Positions 15,478-24,259 of a stretch of DNA of 34,673 nt are shown one piece after another. Below the pieces are notes generated by a model, which was not told the origin of the DNA, did not search any database, and saw nothing but the letters and a program-made list of their open reading frames with translations. Made by a program: the position numbers and the translations under genes. The first letter of the stretch is position 1. Every line of letters starts with the position of its first letter. This DNA is from Clostridium sp. UBA3947 (GTDB taxonomy: Bacteria > Bacillota > Clostridia > Clostridiales > Clostridiaceae): NCBI GenBank assembly GCA_002385545.1, contig DGDR01000237.1:1-34673 (forward strand), read 5' to 3'.

Positions 15478-16920
15478 TCAATTAATTAGATATTTTTGGA
15501 CCTCATCTATCTGACTCTTAAAAATCATAGGCTCCACCTTAAAGTTTTCAAATTCCGATTCAATATATCTAAGGTAAATCCTCTTGCCTTCTGCCTCTAT
15601 ACTATTAAGAAAGCCCTGGGGATTTTCTTCCACTACCCTTTGATAGTAACTGTTTAACTGAATAAGTATATCTTTTATTTTACTTTCATTATCCACCCTT
15701 AGTATTTCGTTTTTTATAAGAATACAAACATAAGAAAACTTTAACCTTTTACCATGGCCTTTACACTGCTTGCACTCTTCTAAAATATAACTATCTATAG
15801 GTAAGGATTTTCTTCTTCTAGCGATTTGAACAAGACCTAACTGAGTAAAAGGATATATGGTAGTTTTATTTTTATCCCCTTCAAAACCCCTTTGCAATTC
15901 TTCTAATACCTTACTTTTATGATTTTCGTCCTCCATATCTATAAAATCTATTAGAATAATTCCACTTAGATTTCTAAGTCTAATTTGCCTAGCACAAGCT
16001 CTAGCAGCCTCCAAGTTTGTTTCAAAAGCTGTAGTTTCTCGAAGACTACTAGCAACATTTTTACCACTGTTTACATCTATAACATTCATAGCTTCAGTTT
16101 TTTGAATAACTATGTATCCGCCACAGCTTAGGTTAACTCTATCGTTTTTTAATAAGGTAATCTCCTTTTCAATGCCATATAGATCAAATAAGGATCTATG
16201 GCCTTCATAAAGCTGAACCTCTGTACTTACATCCTTCTTATCCATAACATATTCCCGAATTGCATTAAAATCCTCCTTAGCATCCACTATTATTTTGGAC
16301 ACTAAGCTATCTAAATTATCTCTAAGGACTTTACCAATGGTACCTCCACCGTTATATAATAACCCTGGTTTTATCTTATAATTGCCATCCTCTACAATTC
16401 TCCTGTATTGCTTATATAGTTTATCAATCTCTTGGTTTACTTCATCTAAGGATACATGCTCTGCAACAGTTCTAATCTTTATTCCTATTTCACTGGGCTT
16501 CTTAATACCTTCTCTAACCATTTTTATATATTCCAGAGATGATATTTTTGAAGAAAAGCTTATATCACAGCTGTCTGTTAATAAGACACAGTATCTTCCT
16601 GGAATAGAAAAGGCGGAAGTAACCTTAGCTCCTTTTTGCCCCATTTCCTCCTTAACTACTTCTACTATTAGCTCCTGACCCTTTTTAATATTTCTTTTCT
16701 CGAATTTGCCTTCAAGATAAAGATAGGCATTTTTCTCTAGTCCTATATCTAAAAATGCACTTTTAAGGGCTGGAATAACATTTTTTACCACTCCCTTATA
16801 AATTTGACCAGGATAAGGGGCATGCTTATCTTCTTCTATGAAGCAATCTGTAAGGACTCCATTATTTTTAATGGCTACCCTTAATATTTCTTTACGGCGT
16901 TCTATAAATATTTCTTTCAA
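15478..16920 (-). CDS. rng: ribonuclease G/E family endoribonuclease
   Basis: RNase G cuts single-stranded RNA and takes part in rRNA maturation and mRNA decay. The protein of about 480 residues has an N-terminal S1 domain (about 35-100), the DNase I-like catalytic region with NVIDVNSGKN (Asp282) and IILIDFIDMED (Asp325) as the metal-binding acidic residues, and the zinc-link CKQC (383-386). It lacks the long C-terminal scaffold of E. coli RNase E, so it is G-type. The frame opens at GTG (16929), but AGAGGTG six bases before TTG at 16920 favours the TTG start. It follows the two radical-SAM genes and precedes rplU, a recurrent Clostridia order. Confidence 0.93.
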   Translation of the reverse strand: MKEIFIERRKEILRVAIKNNGVLTDCFIEEDKHAPYPGQIYKGVVKNVIPALKSAFLDIGLEKNAYLYLEGKFEKRNIKKGQELIVEVVKEEMGQKGAKVTSAFSIPGRYCVLLTDSCDISFSSKISSLEYIKMVREGIKKPSEIGIKIRTVAEHVSLDEVNQEIDKLYKQYRRIVEDGNYKIKPGLLYNGGGTIGKVLRDNLDSLVSKIIVDAKEDFNAIREYVMDKKDVSTEVQLYEGHRSLFDLYGIEKEITLLKNDRVNLSCGGYIVIQKTEAMNVIDVNSGKNVASSLRETTAFETNLEAARACARQIRLRNLSGIILIDFIDMEDENHKSKVLEELQRGFEGDKNKTTIYPFTQLGLVQIARRRKSLPIDSYILEECKQCKGHGKRLKFSYVCILIKNEILRVDNESKIKDILIQLNSYYQRVVEENPQGFLNSIEAEGKRIYLRYIESEFENFKVEPMIFKSQIDEVQKYLIN

Positions 16921-17001
16921 ATTTAACACCTCTATATTAAACGAAGCTGTTTTTACATGATAGATAATTAATGCTAATATACCAACTTCTTTATAATATT
17001 T

Positions 17002-17709
17002 TTATTTGAAATAAGAAGCTATGGAAACATATTTACCTTCCTTTATAGTATACATCTCCTGTCTCTCAACTTCTACAAAGCTATTTTCCTTTACAGCATC
17101 TGTATTAGCCTTTATATAAGAACTCAACAATTCTGGCGAAAGGTTTTCCCTGCTTCCACAAGCTATTAGGGCCTCTATAACTATACTGTCACCTTCTATA
17201 TCAAACTTAAATTCCTTAATCAGTCTTTTAACATCTATTTCTTTTTCGCCCTTCTTGCCTTTCTTAATAGTAATCCACTGTTCCTTTTTAAGCAGATTTT
17301 TTAAATCCTTGTAGCCCCGCTCTACATCATCATATTTTATCTTTATTGTATAAAGTGCTGCCTCTATTATTGAAGCAACCTGTGGTATCTTTTTGCCATC
17401 TGGAAAAGCATCTGGTACCCTAACAGCCTGAAGGAATTTTATTGCTGGAGGAGCACTATCGTTTAGCTTATTAATTATAAGTTCTTCTGCTACTTCCTCT
17501 GTCAACACTATATCCATATATTCTCCCTTTGAGTATACACCAACAGAAAGAGGCTGGGCGATGGATAAATTCATATGAGGATTAAAACCCTTGGAATATT
17601 CCACTGGCAAACCTGCTCGCCTAATTACTCTATGGATAGTCCTCATTAAATCCAAATGAGATATAAACTTTATGTCTTTTTCTTTAGCGAACCTTATTAC
17701 ATACCGCAC
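17002..17709 (-). CDS. TIGR03936-type (DUF2344) radical-SAM-linked protein
   Basis: This family has no established function and nearly always occurs beside, or fused to, a TIGR03960-type radical-SAM protein. Family features are the N-terminal RYVIRFAKEKDIKFISHLDLMRTIHRVIRRAGLPVEYSKGFNPHM segment, SIAQPLSVGVYSKGEYMDI, and a VPDAFPDGKKIP-type segment. The frame opens at 17742, but the family N-terminus suggests the GTG at 17709, giving 235 residues. A ribosome-binding site is weak (GAAGGGA, 12 bases away). The start overlaps the end of the radical-SAM gene by 26 bases, which implies translational coupling. A role in RNA or ribosome modification is suggested only by the neighbours rng and rplU. 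Confidence 0.88.
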   Translation of the reverse strand: MRYVIRFAKEKDIKFISHLDLMRTIHRVIRRAGLPVEYSKGFNPHMNLSIAQPLSVGVYSKGEYMDIVLTEEVAEELIINKLNDSAPPAIKFLQAVRVPDAFPDGKKIPQVASIIEAALYTIKIKYDDVERGYKDLKNLLKKEQWITIKKGKKGEKEIDVKRLIKEFKFDIEGDSIVIEALIACGSRENLSPELLSSYIKANTDAVKENSFVEVERQEMYTIKEGKYVSIASYFK

Positions 17710-19546
17710 CTTGGAAACACTTCCCTTCTTTAAAGTTAACATTTATGCCACAAAGCTTACAGCCTAATCGGCAATCTGGTGTTAACTCCATATTTTTTGC
17801 TCTTTCATTTTCCTTGATTAAGAATTCCTTATCTATACCAATATCAATGAAATCCCAAGGAAGTATTTCACTATATTCCCTTTCTCTATAAGCATAAAAA
17901 TCACCATCAACACCACATTCCTCAAAGGCTTCCATCCATATGTCAAAATTGAAGTATTCCGACCAACCATCAAATCTTGCACCCTTTTCAAAGGCTTTAA
18001 TTAGTACATCGCAAAGTCTTCTATCCCCTCTTGCAAATATGGCTTCTAAATAGCTTACCATAGAATCGTGCCAATTATAGGTTATGGCTCTATCCTTTAT
18101 ATTTGCTCTTATAGCTTGAATTTTCTCCTTCACTGCATCCATTGTATCTTGAGCTGCCCATTGGAAAGGAGTAAAGGGCTTTGGCACAAAAATTGAAGTA
18201 CTTATAGTAACCTTTAAACCCTTATGTCTAGTCTCTTTAGGCACCTTAAAATATTCATCTACCACCTTTTCCCCTAGTTCTGCAATACCTACTACATCCT
18301 CTAAAGTTTCATAGGGCAGTCCTATCATAAAGTACAGCTTTATTGTAGACCAACCAGCTTCAAAGGCATGCTTCACAGAAGTTAACAAATCTTCCTCTGT
18401 AACACACTTATTAATTACATCTCTCATTCTTTGGCTTCCCGCTTCTGGCGCAAAGGTAAGCCCTGTTTTTTTAACCTTTTGGATTTCCTTGATTAAATCC
18501 ACTGAAAAAGCATCTATTCTTATAGATGGAAGGGATATTGATACCCTATCCTCCTTATGCTTTTCCATTAATGAAAATAATAGGTTTTGAATATCAGAGT
18601 AGTCGCATATACTTAAGGATGTTAGGGACAACTCTTCGTATCCAGTAGTCTTTAATAAGGTTTCTGCCTGCTCCATAAGTTTTGGAAGCTTTTTCTCCCT
18701 AACTGGTCTGTAAATCATACCTGCTTGACAAAATCTGCAGCCTCTTGTGCATCCTCTAAAGGTTTCTAACATTATTCTATCATGGACTATTTCTGTATAA
18801 GGCACTATCATATCCTCAGGATATGGGTTATCATTAATATCTGGTATAAAACGCTTTACAACCTTAGCTGGTACATCCTCGTACTTAGGCCTGAAGGATT
18901 TTATAGTGCCATCCTCCTTATACTCCACTTCATATAGGGATGGTACATATATACCTCGAATTTTAGCCATCTCTCTTAAAATTTCACTCTTACTATATTT
19001 ACCCTTCATGCTGTTGTAAAGGTCTAAAACTTCATCTATTACTTCTTCCCCCTCACCAATCTGAAAAAGATCTCCAATATCATAAAGGGGCTCTGGATTA
19101 TATGCACATGGCCCTCCAAGAATAACTATTGGATCATCTTCTCCTCTTTCAGATGCTCTAATTGCCAGCCCTGCCATATCCAACATATTAAGTATATTGG
19201 TATAGCTCATTTCGTACTGCAAAGTAAAACCAATAAAATCAAAGTTCTTTATTGGCTCCTTACTTTCTAAAGCATAAAGGAGTACCCCATTTTCCCTCAT
19301 AAGTTTTTCCATATCTGGCCAAGGGGCAAAAACTCTTTCACAATAGGTATCCTCTCTTTTATTCATAATATGATATAAAATTTTCATTCCTAAATGGGAC
19401 ATGCCAACCTCATATACATCAGGAAAGCACATTGCAAATCTTATGTCTACCTTTTGGGGATTCTTTATTATGCTATTTAATTCCCCACCGATATATCTAG
19501 CAGGTTTTTCAACTCTGAAAAGTATATCATCATTAATCTTATTCAT
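17684..19546 (-). CDS. TIGR03960-type B12-binding-like/radical-SAM protein
   Basis: A 620-residue enzyme expected to use a [4Fe-4S] cluster and S-adenosylmethionine for radical chemistry, with unknown substrate. The N-terminal half resembles a degenerate cobalamin-binding fold (FPDVYEVGMSHLGMKILY, later ILGGPCAYNPEP). The radical-SAM motif CTRGCRFC has Cys266, Cys270 and Cys273. Family-specific KKTGLTFAPEAGSQRMRDVIN and FVPKPFTPFQW follow. The tail carries a second CxxxCxxC (Cys592, Cys596, Cys599) plus Cys610 and Cys616, so a second iron-sulfur cluster is possible. AGGAGG seven bases before the ATG at 19546 fixes the start. An earlier in-frame ATG at 19585 has no such site. It is coupled to the TIGR03936-type partner downstream. 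Confidence 0.92.
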   Translation of the reverse strand: MNKINDDILFRVEKPARYIGGELNSIIKNPQKVDIRFAMCFPDVYEVGMSHLGMKILYHIMNKREDTYCERVFAPWPDMEKLMRENGVLLYALESKEPIKNFDFIGFTLQYEMSYTNILNMLDMAGLAIRASERGEDDPIVILGGPCAYNPEPLYDIGDLFQIGEGEEVIDEVLDLYNSMKGKYSKSEILREMAKIRGIYVPSLYEVEYKEDGTIKSFRPKYEDVPAKVVKRFIPDINDNPYPEDMIVPYTEIVHDRIMLETFRGCTRGCRFCQAGMIYRPVREKKLPKLMEQAETLLKTTGYEELSLTSLSICDYSDIQNLLFSLMEKHKEDRVSISLPSIRIDAFSVDLIKEIQKVKKTGLTFAPEAGSQRMRDVINKCVTEEDLLTSVKHAFEAGWSTIKLYFMIGLPYETLEDVVGIAELGEKVVDEYFKVPKETRHKGLKVTISTSIFVPKPFTPFQWAAQDTMDAVKEKIQAIRANIKDRAITYNWHDSMVSYLEAIFARGDRRLCDVLIKAFEKGARFDGWSEYFNFDIWMEAFEECGVDGDFYAYREREYSEILPWDFIDIGIDKEFLIKENERAKNMELTPDCRLGCKLCGINVNFKEGKCFQGAVCNKVR

Positions 19547-19602
19547 AGTACATCCTCCTAAGCCACAATTAGACAATAGTTTCATTCTACCATAAAGACA
19601 AA

Positions 19603-19661
19603 AAATAAAAAAGTGGCTTCCCTTGAGTTAATCACAAAATTTCAACTCATATATCCGCCAC
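19603..19661 (-). terminator. intrinsic terminator after spoIVFB
   Basis: On the minus strand GTGGC (19661-19657) pairs with GCCAC (19617-19613), with an inner GAGTT/AACTC pairing (19648-19644 with 19629-19625), followed by a T-rich run. It begins right after the spoIVFB stop codon. Confidence 0.75.
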
Positions 19662-19662
19662 C

Positions 19663-20517
19663 TTAACTATTTTCATCACGATATCTTATAAATTCTTCTA
19701 TAGTAATATTTCCATAGGTTTTTAAGCCTTGAACTATCTCTTCCTCATATATTACATCCATAACCCTCATATCTTCATCCAATACAGTGAAAATATTGTA
19801 CTTATTTTTATCCATGATGCTAAGAAGATTTATTAATTCCCCCTTGTAATATACGGATATGTTCTTGTTCTCCATATACTTGGTATTAATGAACCTGTTC
19901 TTCTTCCGAATGATGTCGCTCATTATGATATATACTATTCTTTCCCTCTCCTTATAAGAGGAGATTATTATAAAGATTCCGATTATAGCAAAATTGTATT
20001 CTGGTCTTTTAAGGGCTATGGAGATAAGAAAGGCAGACAAGATACAATAACCAAGCACCATACTGACCTTAACGGTTATTTCATTGGCCCGCCGATATAT
20101 TATTTTCATACTTAAGCAGTCCCTCAATACTCTTCCACCGTCTAAGGGAAAAGCAGGAATTAGATTAAAAATTCCTAAAGACAAATTACTTTTTATTAGA
20201 AAACTTATAGTATCACTAGGATAAATGGTGCTTATATAAAATAAAACAGCCGCTAATACTAGATTAAATAAGGGGCCAGACAAGGAAATTACCAAATCCT
20301 CAAATGGAGTAGCTTCATCTAAATCCTTAAGTCTCAACACTGCTCCAATTGGCAGAATTTTTATATCAAAGCCCGAAAAACCAAAAGCAACAGCGGTTAA
20401 GTAGTGAACAATTTCATGGAGAATAACAAGTATGAAGGAAATTAATAGTTCTCCTCTAAAGCCTATAACTATTAATAAGAATATATATGGAATAAAGAAC
20501 TTATTAAATTTTATCAT
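19663..20517 (-). CDS. spoIVFB: SpoIVFB intramembrane metalloprotease (site-2 protease)
   Basis: SpoIVFB cleaves pro-sigmaK in the outer forespore membrane to release the late mother-cell sigma factor. The 284-residue protein has several membrane segments, the zinc motif HEIVH (34-38) in a hydrophobic helix, and the second motif NLIPAFPLDGG (118-128) that supplies the Asp ligand (Asp126). A C-terminal soluble domain (about 195-284) is CBS-like, as in SpoIVFB, where it senses ATP. AGGAGA three bases plus TAG before the ATG at 20517 is a workable ribosome-binding site. It is 22 bases after the SpoIVFA-like gene, matching the spoIVFA-spoIVFB operon of Bacillus. Confidence 0.94.
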   Translation of the reverse strand: MIKFNKFFIPYIFLLIVIGFRGELLISFILVILHEIVHYLTAVAFGFSGFDIKILPIGAVLRLKDLDEATPFEDLVISLSGPLFNLVLAAVLFYISTIYPSDTISFLIKSNLSLGIFNLIPAFPLDGGRVLRDCLSMKIIYRRANEITVKVSMVLGYCILSAFLISIALKRPEYNFAIIGIFIIISSYKERERIVYIIMSDIIRKKNRFINTKYMENKNISVYYKGELINLLSIMDKNKYNIFTVLDEDMRVMDVIYEEEIVQGLKTYGNITIEEFIRYRDENS

Positions 20518-20538
20518 CTATGTCTCCTAAAAAGATTG

Positions 20539-21324
20539 CTAAGTATCACTTGAAAATTGTAGGTACTCCTGAGGATCCTTGTTATCTGCCATATAAATCA
20601 GCTCAAAATGTAAATGTGGCACTTTTGAATCATCATTGTTACCAATTGTTGCTATAACATCTCCAGAGTTAACTGACGCACCTACTTCTACCTTCATCTC
20701 CTTTAAATTTCCATACTTGGTTTCTACCCCTAATCCATGATCTACAATTATATATTTCCCATACTCCTTATCTTCACCTACATATTTTACAGTTCCATCT
20801 GCACAGCTTTTTACCTCTGTGTCTATAGGAGCTTCTATGTCTATACCATAATGAAAATTATTCTTATTAGTAGCTTTGTCCACACTCTCGCCATAAGGTT
20901 TAATAATTTTCCCCTTAACAGGCTCTACAAAGGATCTTCCAATAGTTTCTTTTATTGTAGCTTCACCAGTTATATTAGCCTTTATTTCTTCTATGTAACT
21001 GCTTATGGTACTGTTTATATTATCTATGTTTAGATTTGTAATACTAGTATATAGCTCATTATAATCATAGCTATAATCAACTATTAATTTACAATACCTA
21101 TAAAATTCTGTTGTCCATGGTGATTTAATTAGCTTACAAAATAATACAATTATCACCAGACAAAAAACTCCAACTAACTCTCTCAGCAAACGGTTCAAAA
21201 GCTTGCTATTTTTATTCTGTGATTTCTTACTTTTGGCAAAGGAATTTGCTCTTCTATTTGGTAAATATCTTTGATTTACAAGTGATTTATAGTAGGCTTG
21301 ATATTGTGACCTATAACTTCCCAT
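20539..21324 (-). CDS. SpoIVFA-like membrane protein with degenerate M23/LytM domain
   Basis: A 261-residue protein with a basic cytoplasmic N-terminus, one membrane segment (about 50-66), a linker and a C-terminal LytM (peptidase M23) domain (about 135-255). In Bacillus, SpoIVFA holds SpoIVFB inactive and carries a LytM domain cleaved by SpoIVB. Position directly upstream of spoIVFB and this architecture support the same role. The zinc-ligand residues remain (His158 and Asp162 in HYGID, HLH at 237-239), but the usual YxH catalytic histidine is Asn206 (TKYGNL), so hydrolase activity is unlikely. The earlier ATG (21336) overlaps its own ribosome-binding site. GGAGGA five bases before 21324 supports the later start. 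The promoter region contains a possible sigmaE site. Confidence 0.85.
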   Translation of the reverse strand: MGSYRSQYQAYYKSLVNQRYLPNRRANSFAKSKKSQNKNSKLLNRLLRELVGVFCLVIIVLFCKLIKSPWTTEFYRYCKLIVDYSYDYNELYTSITNLNIDNINSTISSYIEEIKANITGEATIKETIGRSFVEPVKGKIIKPYGESVDKATNKNNFHYGIDIEAPIDTEVKSCADGTVKYVGEDKEYGKYIIVDHGLGVETKYGNLKEMKVEVGASVNSGDVIATIGNNDDSKVPHLHFELIYMADNKDPQEYLQFSSDT

Positions 21325-21497
21325 CCTCTCCTCCATATCATGGAATACCAGCAGAAAGCCTTAACTTATACTAGTCCCAAATCTTTAGAGTAATTCCATT
21401 AAGACATGGCTTAGCTAAAGTTACTGCACTGGCACCCCTTTAGTATTACAATTATATATATTACTTTTGCATAATATTTATGCTTTTTATTTCAAAC

Positions 21498-21525
21498 AAA
21501 AAAATCGACTAACGTCGATTTTTTG
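21498..21525 (-). terminator. intrinsic terminator after mgsA
   Basis: AAAATCGAC (21501-21509) and GTCGATTTT (21514-21522) pair perfectly around a TAAC loop, with A and T runs on both sides. It ends the rodA-mgsA unit and could work in both directions. Confidence 0.85.
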
Positions 21526-21537
21526 CTGAAAGTAATA

Positions 21538-21918
21538 TTAAATTCTACTTTCTCTTAACCTCAAGGCTTGAATAAAGATCTCCGCTGAACCTACATTGGT
21601 AGCTAAAGGTATGCAGTGAACATCACTTAATCTGAGCAAGGCAGTAACATCAGGTTCATGAGGTTGTGCTGTAAGAGGATCTCTTAAAAATATTATCATA
21701 TCCATTTCACCTTCTGCTACCTTTGCACCTATTTGCTGGTCCCCACCTAAAGGTCCAGATAAAAACCTGTGTACCTTAAGTCCAACTATTTCAGAAATCA
21801 ACCTTCCAGTGGTACCTGTAGCATAGAGTTCATGTTCTTTGAAAACCTCTTGGTACCTTTTTACAAACTCAATCATATCATCCTTCTTCTTATCATGTGC
21901 TATTAATGCTATCTTCAT
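21538..21918 (-). CDS. mgsA: methylglyoxal synthase
   Basis: MgsA converts dihydroxyacetone phosphate to methylglyoxal and phosphate, a bypass of lower glycolysis used under phosphate limitation or sugar excess. The 126-residue length and motifs fit the family: IALIAHDKKKDDM, ATGTTG (phosphate binding), SGPLGGDQQIGA with the catalytic Asp60 (E. coli Asp71), FLRDPLTAQPHEPDV, and CIPLATNVGSAE. The ATG at 21918 has AGGAGG seven bases upstream. It follows rodA after 18 bases and is followed by a strong terminator, so rodA-mgsA form one transcript, a common Clostridia arrangement with no obvious functional link. Confidence 0.97.
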   Translation of the reverse strand: MKIALIAHDKKKDDMIEFVKRYQEVFKEHELYATGTTGRLISEIVGLKVHRFLSGPLGGDQQIGAKVAEGEMDMIIFLRDPLTAQPHEPDVTALLRLSDVHCIPLATNVGSAEIFIQALRLRESRI

Positions 21919-21936
21919 ATATTTCCTCCTATGTTT

Positions 21937-23064
21937 TTAAAAGTTAATCTTTTTCTTTCTCATACCAATATTTAATACTAGGCCTAAAGCTATAAAATTG
22001 GTTAAAAGAGAGCTTCCCCCATAGCTCATAAAAGGAAGGGTTATTCCAGTTATAGGAAGTATTCCAATAGTCATACCTATATTTTGAATTATGGAAAAGA
22101 GAAAGGATGAGAATACCCCTACGCAAATTATATTTCCAAATAAATCCTTACTTCTTCTTGCTATGGAAATTATCCTATAAAGTAGAATGAAATATAAAAT
22201 TAATAAGATTATACCTCCTACAAATCCCCACCTTTCTCCTACCATAGAAAATATAAAATCTGTATGGGACTCTGGTACAAATTGAGATACAAATCCTGTA
22301 ACTGCTCTTTCTCCAAATTTTGCCCCATTTCCAGTTATGCCACCTGATCCAATGCCAATCTGTGACTGTATAAGCTGAAGACCATAACCTAGTTCATCAG
22401 ATTCGGGATTTAAAAATATGGTCAGTCTCTTCTTCCAATAAAATGGCATAATGCCAGAATTCCAAACCCCTACTATCAACACTATTATTGCAATAAAACC
22501 AGCTACAATCACCTTTAAATTCAGTCCAGAAATAAAGTATATTCCCAAAACTATAAAAAAACAAACCATGGTCATTCCCATGTCTGGTTGAATAACTATA
22601 AGTGCTACTGGAACTAAAGCATAAAAGGATAATATTAGAAAGTTTTTAATGTTATTGATATTGCCCTCCATGTCATCTAGTTTTCTAGCTAGCATTATAA
22701 TCATTCCAAGCTTTGCAAACTCAGATGGCTGGATAGCTCTACTACCGATACTAATCCATGATGAAGCACCGTTAACAGCACTACTTGTAAGATCATTATA
22801 TAGCAAAAACAAAACACCAGCCCAATAAATCAATGGAGCATAGTTTGATAGGATTGTATAATCTATAAGAATTACTACATACATAACCACAAGGCCAACT
22901 AACAGCCATAAAAGCTGAAGCTTGACATAATAGTAACCAAGACTAGCCCCTGTAGCACTATATATATTAGTACAACCAAAAAGAACTATTAATATAACTA
23001 CAAAAACAATACCAAAATCAAAATCTCGAATAAGTTTTTTATTTAAACTAAATCTTCCAAGCAT
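21937..23064 (-). CDS. rodA: RodA peptidoglycan glycosyltransferase (SEDS family)
   Basis: RodA polymerises glycan strands for lateral wall growth and pairs with a class B PBP, here probably the PBP2 encoded at 25057-27897. The 375-residue protein has about ten membrane segments and the SEDS signatures IQPSEFAKLGMIIMLA, SQFVPESHTDFIFSMVGERWG with the catalytic-site Asp, and GITLPFMSYGGSSLL near the end. The start context is GGAGGGTGTGAG before the ATG at 23064. A terminator separates it from minE, so it has its own promoter. A TATAAT box just upstream is visible but its -35 is poor. The mre/min neighbourhood supports RodA rather than FtsW or SpoVE. Confidence 0.92.
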   Translation of the reverse strand: MLGRFSLNKKLIRDFDFGIVFVVILIVLFGCTNIYSATGASLGYYYVKLQLLWLLVGLVVMYVVILIDYTILSNYAPLIYWAGVLFLLYNDLTSSAVNGASSWISIGSRAIQPSEFAKLGMIIMLARKLDDMEGNINNIKNFLILSFYALVPVALIVIQPDMGMTMVCFFIVLGIYFISGLNLKVIVAGFIAIIVLIVGVWNSGIMPFYWKKRLTIFLNPESDELGYGLQLIQSQIGIGSGGITGNGAKFGERAVTGFVSQFVPESHTDFIFSMVGERWGFVGGIILLILYFILLYRIISIARRSKDLFGNIICVGVFSSFLFSIIQNIGMTIGILPITGITLPFMSYGGSSLLTNFIALGLVLNIGMRKKKINF

Positions 23065-23123
23065 CTCACACCCTCCAATACCATAAATTATATCAATTAA
23101 TAATATAAAATGCTACGTAAAAT

Positions 23124-23154
23124 ACATAAAAAAAGCGCGGTTGTTTTCCGCACT
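23124..23154 (-). terminator. intrinsic terminator after minE
   Basis: AGTGCGG (23154-23148 on the minus strand) pairs with CCGCGCT (23140-23134), one G-U pair, around an AAAACAA loop and is followed by seven T. It separates minCDE from rodA. Confidence 0.88.
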
Positions 23155-23172
23155 CTTTCTATAGAAATTTAC

Positions 23173-23439
23173 TTATCTTTCCTTAGCCTTTCTTATTGGA
23201 ATATTTGCTACTAAGGCAGGCAAGTTACCCTCTTCCGCATCTGTCTTGGTTAAAGCTATTTCAACCTCTGAACTATCAATTTCAACATACTTTGAAATTA
23301 CTTCTAGTATTTCTCTTCTTATTGATTCTAAAACCTGTGGTGAAAGGGACGATCTATCGTTGATTAATATTAATCTTAGCCTATCCTTTGCCACATCTTT
23401 AGATGACCTGTTACCCCCAAATAATTTCAATAAATTCAT
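23173..23439 (-). CDS. minE: MinE, topological factor of division-site selection
   Basis: MinE binds MinD, stimulates its ATPase and so keeps the MinCD inhibitor away from mid-cell. The 88-residue protein has an amphipathic N-terminus (NLLKLFGG), the anti-MinCD segment DVAKDRLRLILINDR, and the C-terminal topological domain (SPQVLESIRREILEVISKYVEID...VEIAL). The ribosome-binding site is inside the last codons of minD (ATAGGAGGTTAG), so the two are tightly coupled, with a four-base gap. It is the last gene of minC-minD-minE and is followed by a terminator. Presence of MinE indicates an E. coli-type Min system, in addition to any DivIVA elsewhere. Confidence 0.96.
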   Translation of the reverse strand: MNLLKLFGGNRSSKDVAKDRLRLILINDRSSLSPQVLESIRREILEVISKYVEIDSSEVEIALTKTDAEEGNLPALVANIPIRKAKER

Positions 23440-23443
23440 ACCC

Positions 23444-24244
23444 CTAACCTCCTATTTTAAAGAGCTTCTTGAAAGCATTTAAAAGACCGCCACCTTCGCC
23501 CTCTAAATTCATAAGAGGAACTTGTTCTCCTGTAATTCGCTTAGCTATATTTTTGAAGGCCTGCCCAGAAACTGCTTTTTCATCCAAAACTATTGGTTCA
23601 CCCTTGTTAGTAGAAATTGTAATATTTCTATCGTCTGGAACCACACCTAATAGCTTAATTGATAAAATGTCATTTATGTCCTCAATATTAAGCATTTCAC
23701 CCTTTTTCGCCATATCTATATTCAATCTATTTATTAGAAGCTGATGGTCTTCTATACCCTTTGCATCTAACTTTCCAATAACTCTGTCTGCATCTCTTAC
23801 AGAAGTTACTTCTGGATTAACAACTATAATAGCCCTATCAGCACCGATAACAGCATTTTCAAAGCCTTGTTCTATACCTGCAGGACAATCGATTAAGACA
23901 TAATCAAATTCTTCCTTAAGCTCATTAACTAGATTTAGCATATCCTCAGCCTTAATATCATTCTTATCCCTAGTCTGTGCAGTTGGGAGCAAATAAAGGT
24001 TGTTAAATCTTTTATCCTTTATCATAGCTTGCTTAAGTCTACATCTATTTTCAATTACATCAACTAAAGTGTAAACTATTCTATTTTCTAATCCCATTAA
24101 TACGTCCAAATTTCTAAGACCTGTATCACCGTCAATAACTACTACCTTCTTGCCCATAGCTGCCAAGGCTGTTCCTATATTTGCTGTAGTAGTTGTCTTT
24201 CCTACTCCACCCTTACCGGATGTTATTACTATTGCTTCTCCCAT
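23444..24244 (-). CDS. minD: MinD septum-site-determining ATPase
   Basis: MinD is a membrane-bound ATPase that recruits MinC and is cycled by MinE. The 266-residue protein has the deviant Walker A GKGGVGKT (10-17), the GDTGLRNLDVLMGLENR switch region, YVLIDCPAGIEQGF (Walker B-like), NRLNIDMAKKGEML, and a C-terminal amphipathic membrane-targeting helix (LLNAFKKLFKIGG). The ATG at 24244 has GGAGGTAG upstream. It lies between minC (15-base gap) and minE (four-base gap) in one operon. Confidence 0.98.
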   Translation of the reverse strand: MGEAIVITSGKGGVGKTTTTANIGTALAAMGKKVVVIDGDTGLRNLDVLMGLENRIVYTLVDVIENRCRLKQAMIKDKRFNNLYLLPTAQTRDKNDIKAEDMLNLVNELKEEFDYVLIDCPAGIEQGFENAVIGADRAIIVVNPEVTSVRDADRVIGKLDAKGIEDHQLLINRLNIDMAKKGEMLNIEDINDILSIKLLGVVPDDRNITISTNKGEPIVLDEKAVSGQAFKNIAKRITGEQVPLMNLEGEGGGLLNAFKKLFKIGG

Positions 24245-24259
24245 TTTGCTACCTCCGTG

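Noticed and set aside
21325..21450. Riboswitch in the long SpoIVFA-like leader
   Set aside because: The stretch has CTTTAG/CTAAAG and AGTAA/TTACT complementarity in crossing order, but no motif of a known riboswitch, so it is not called.
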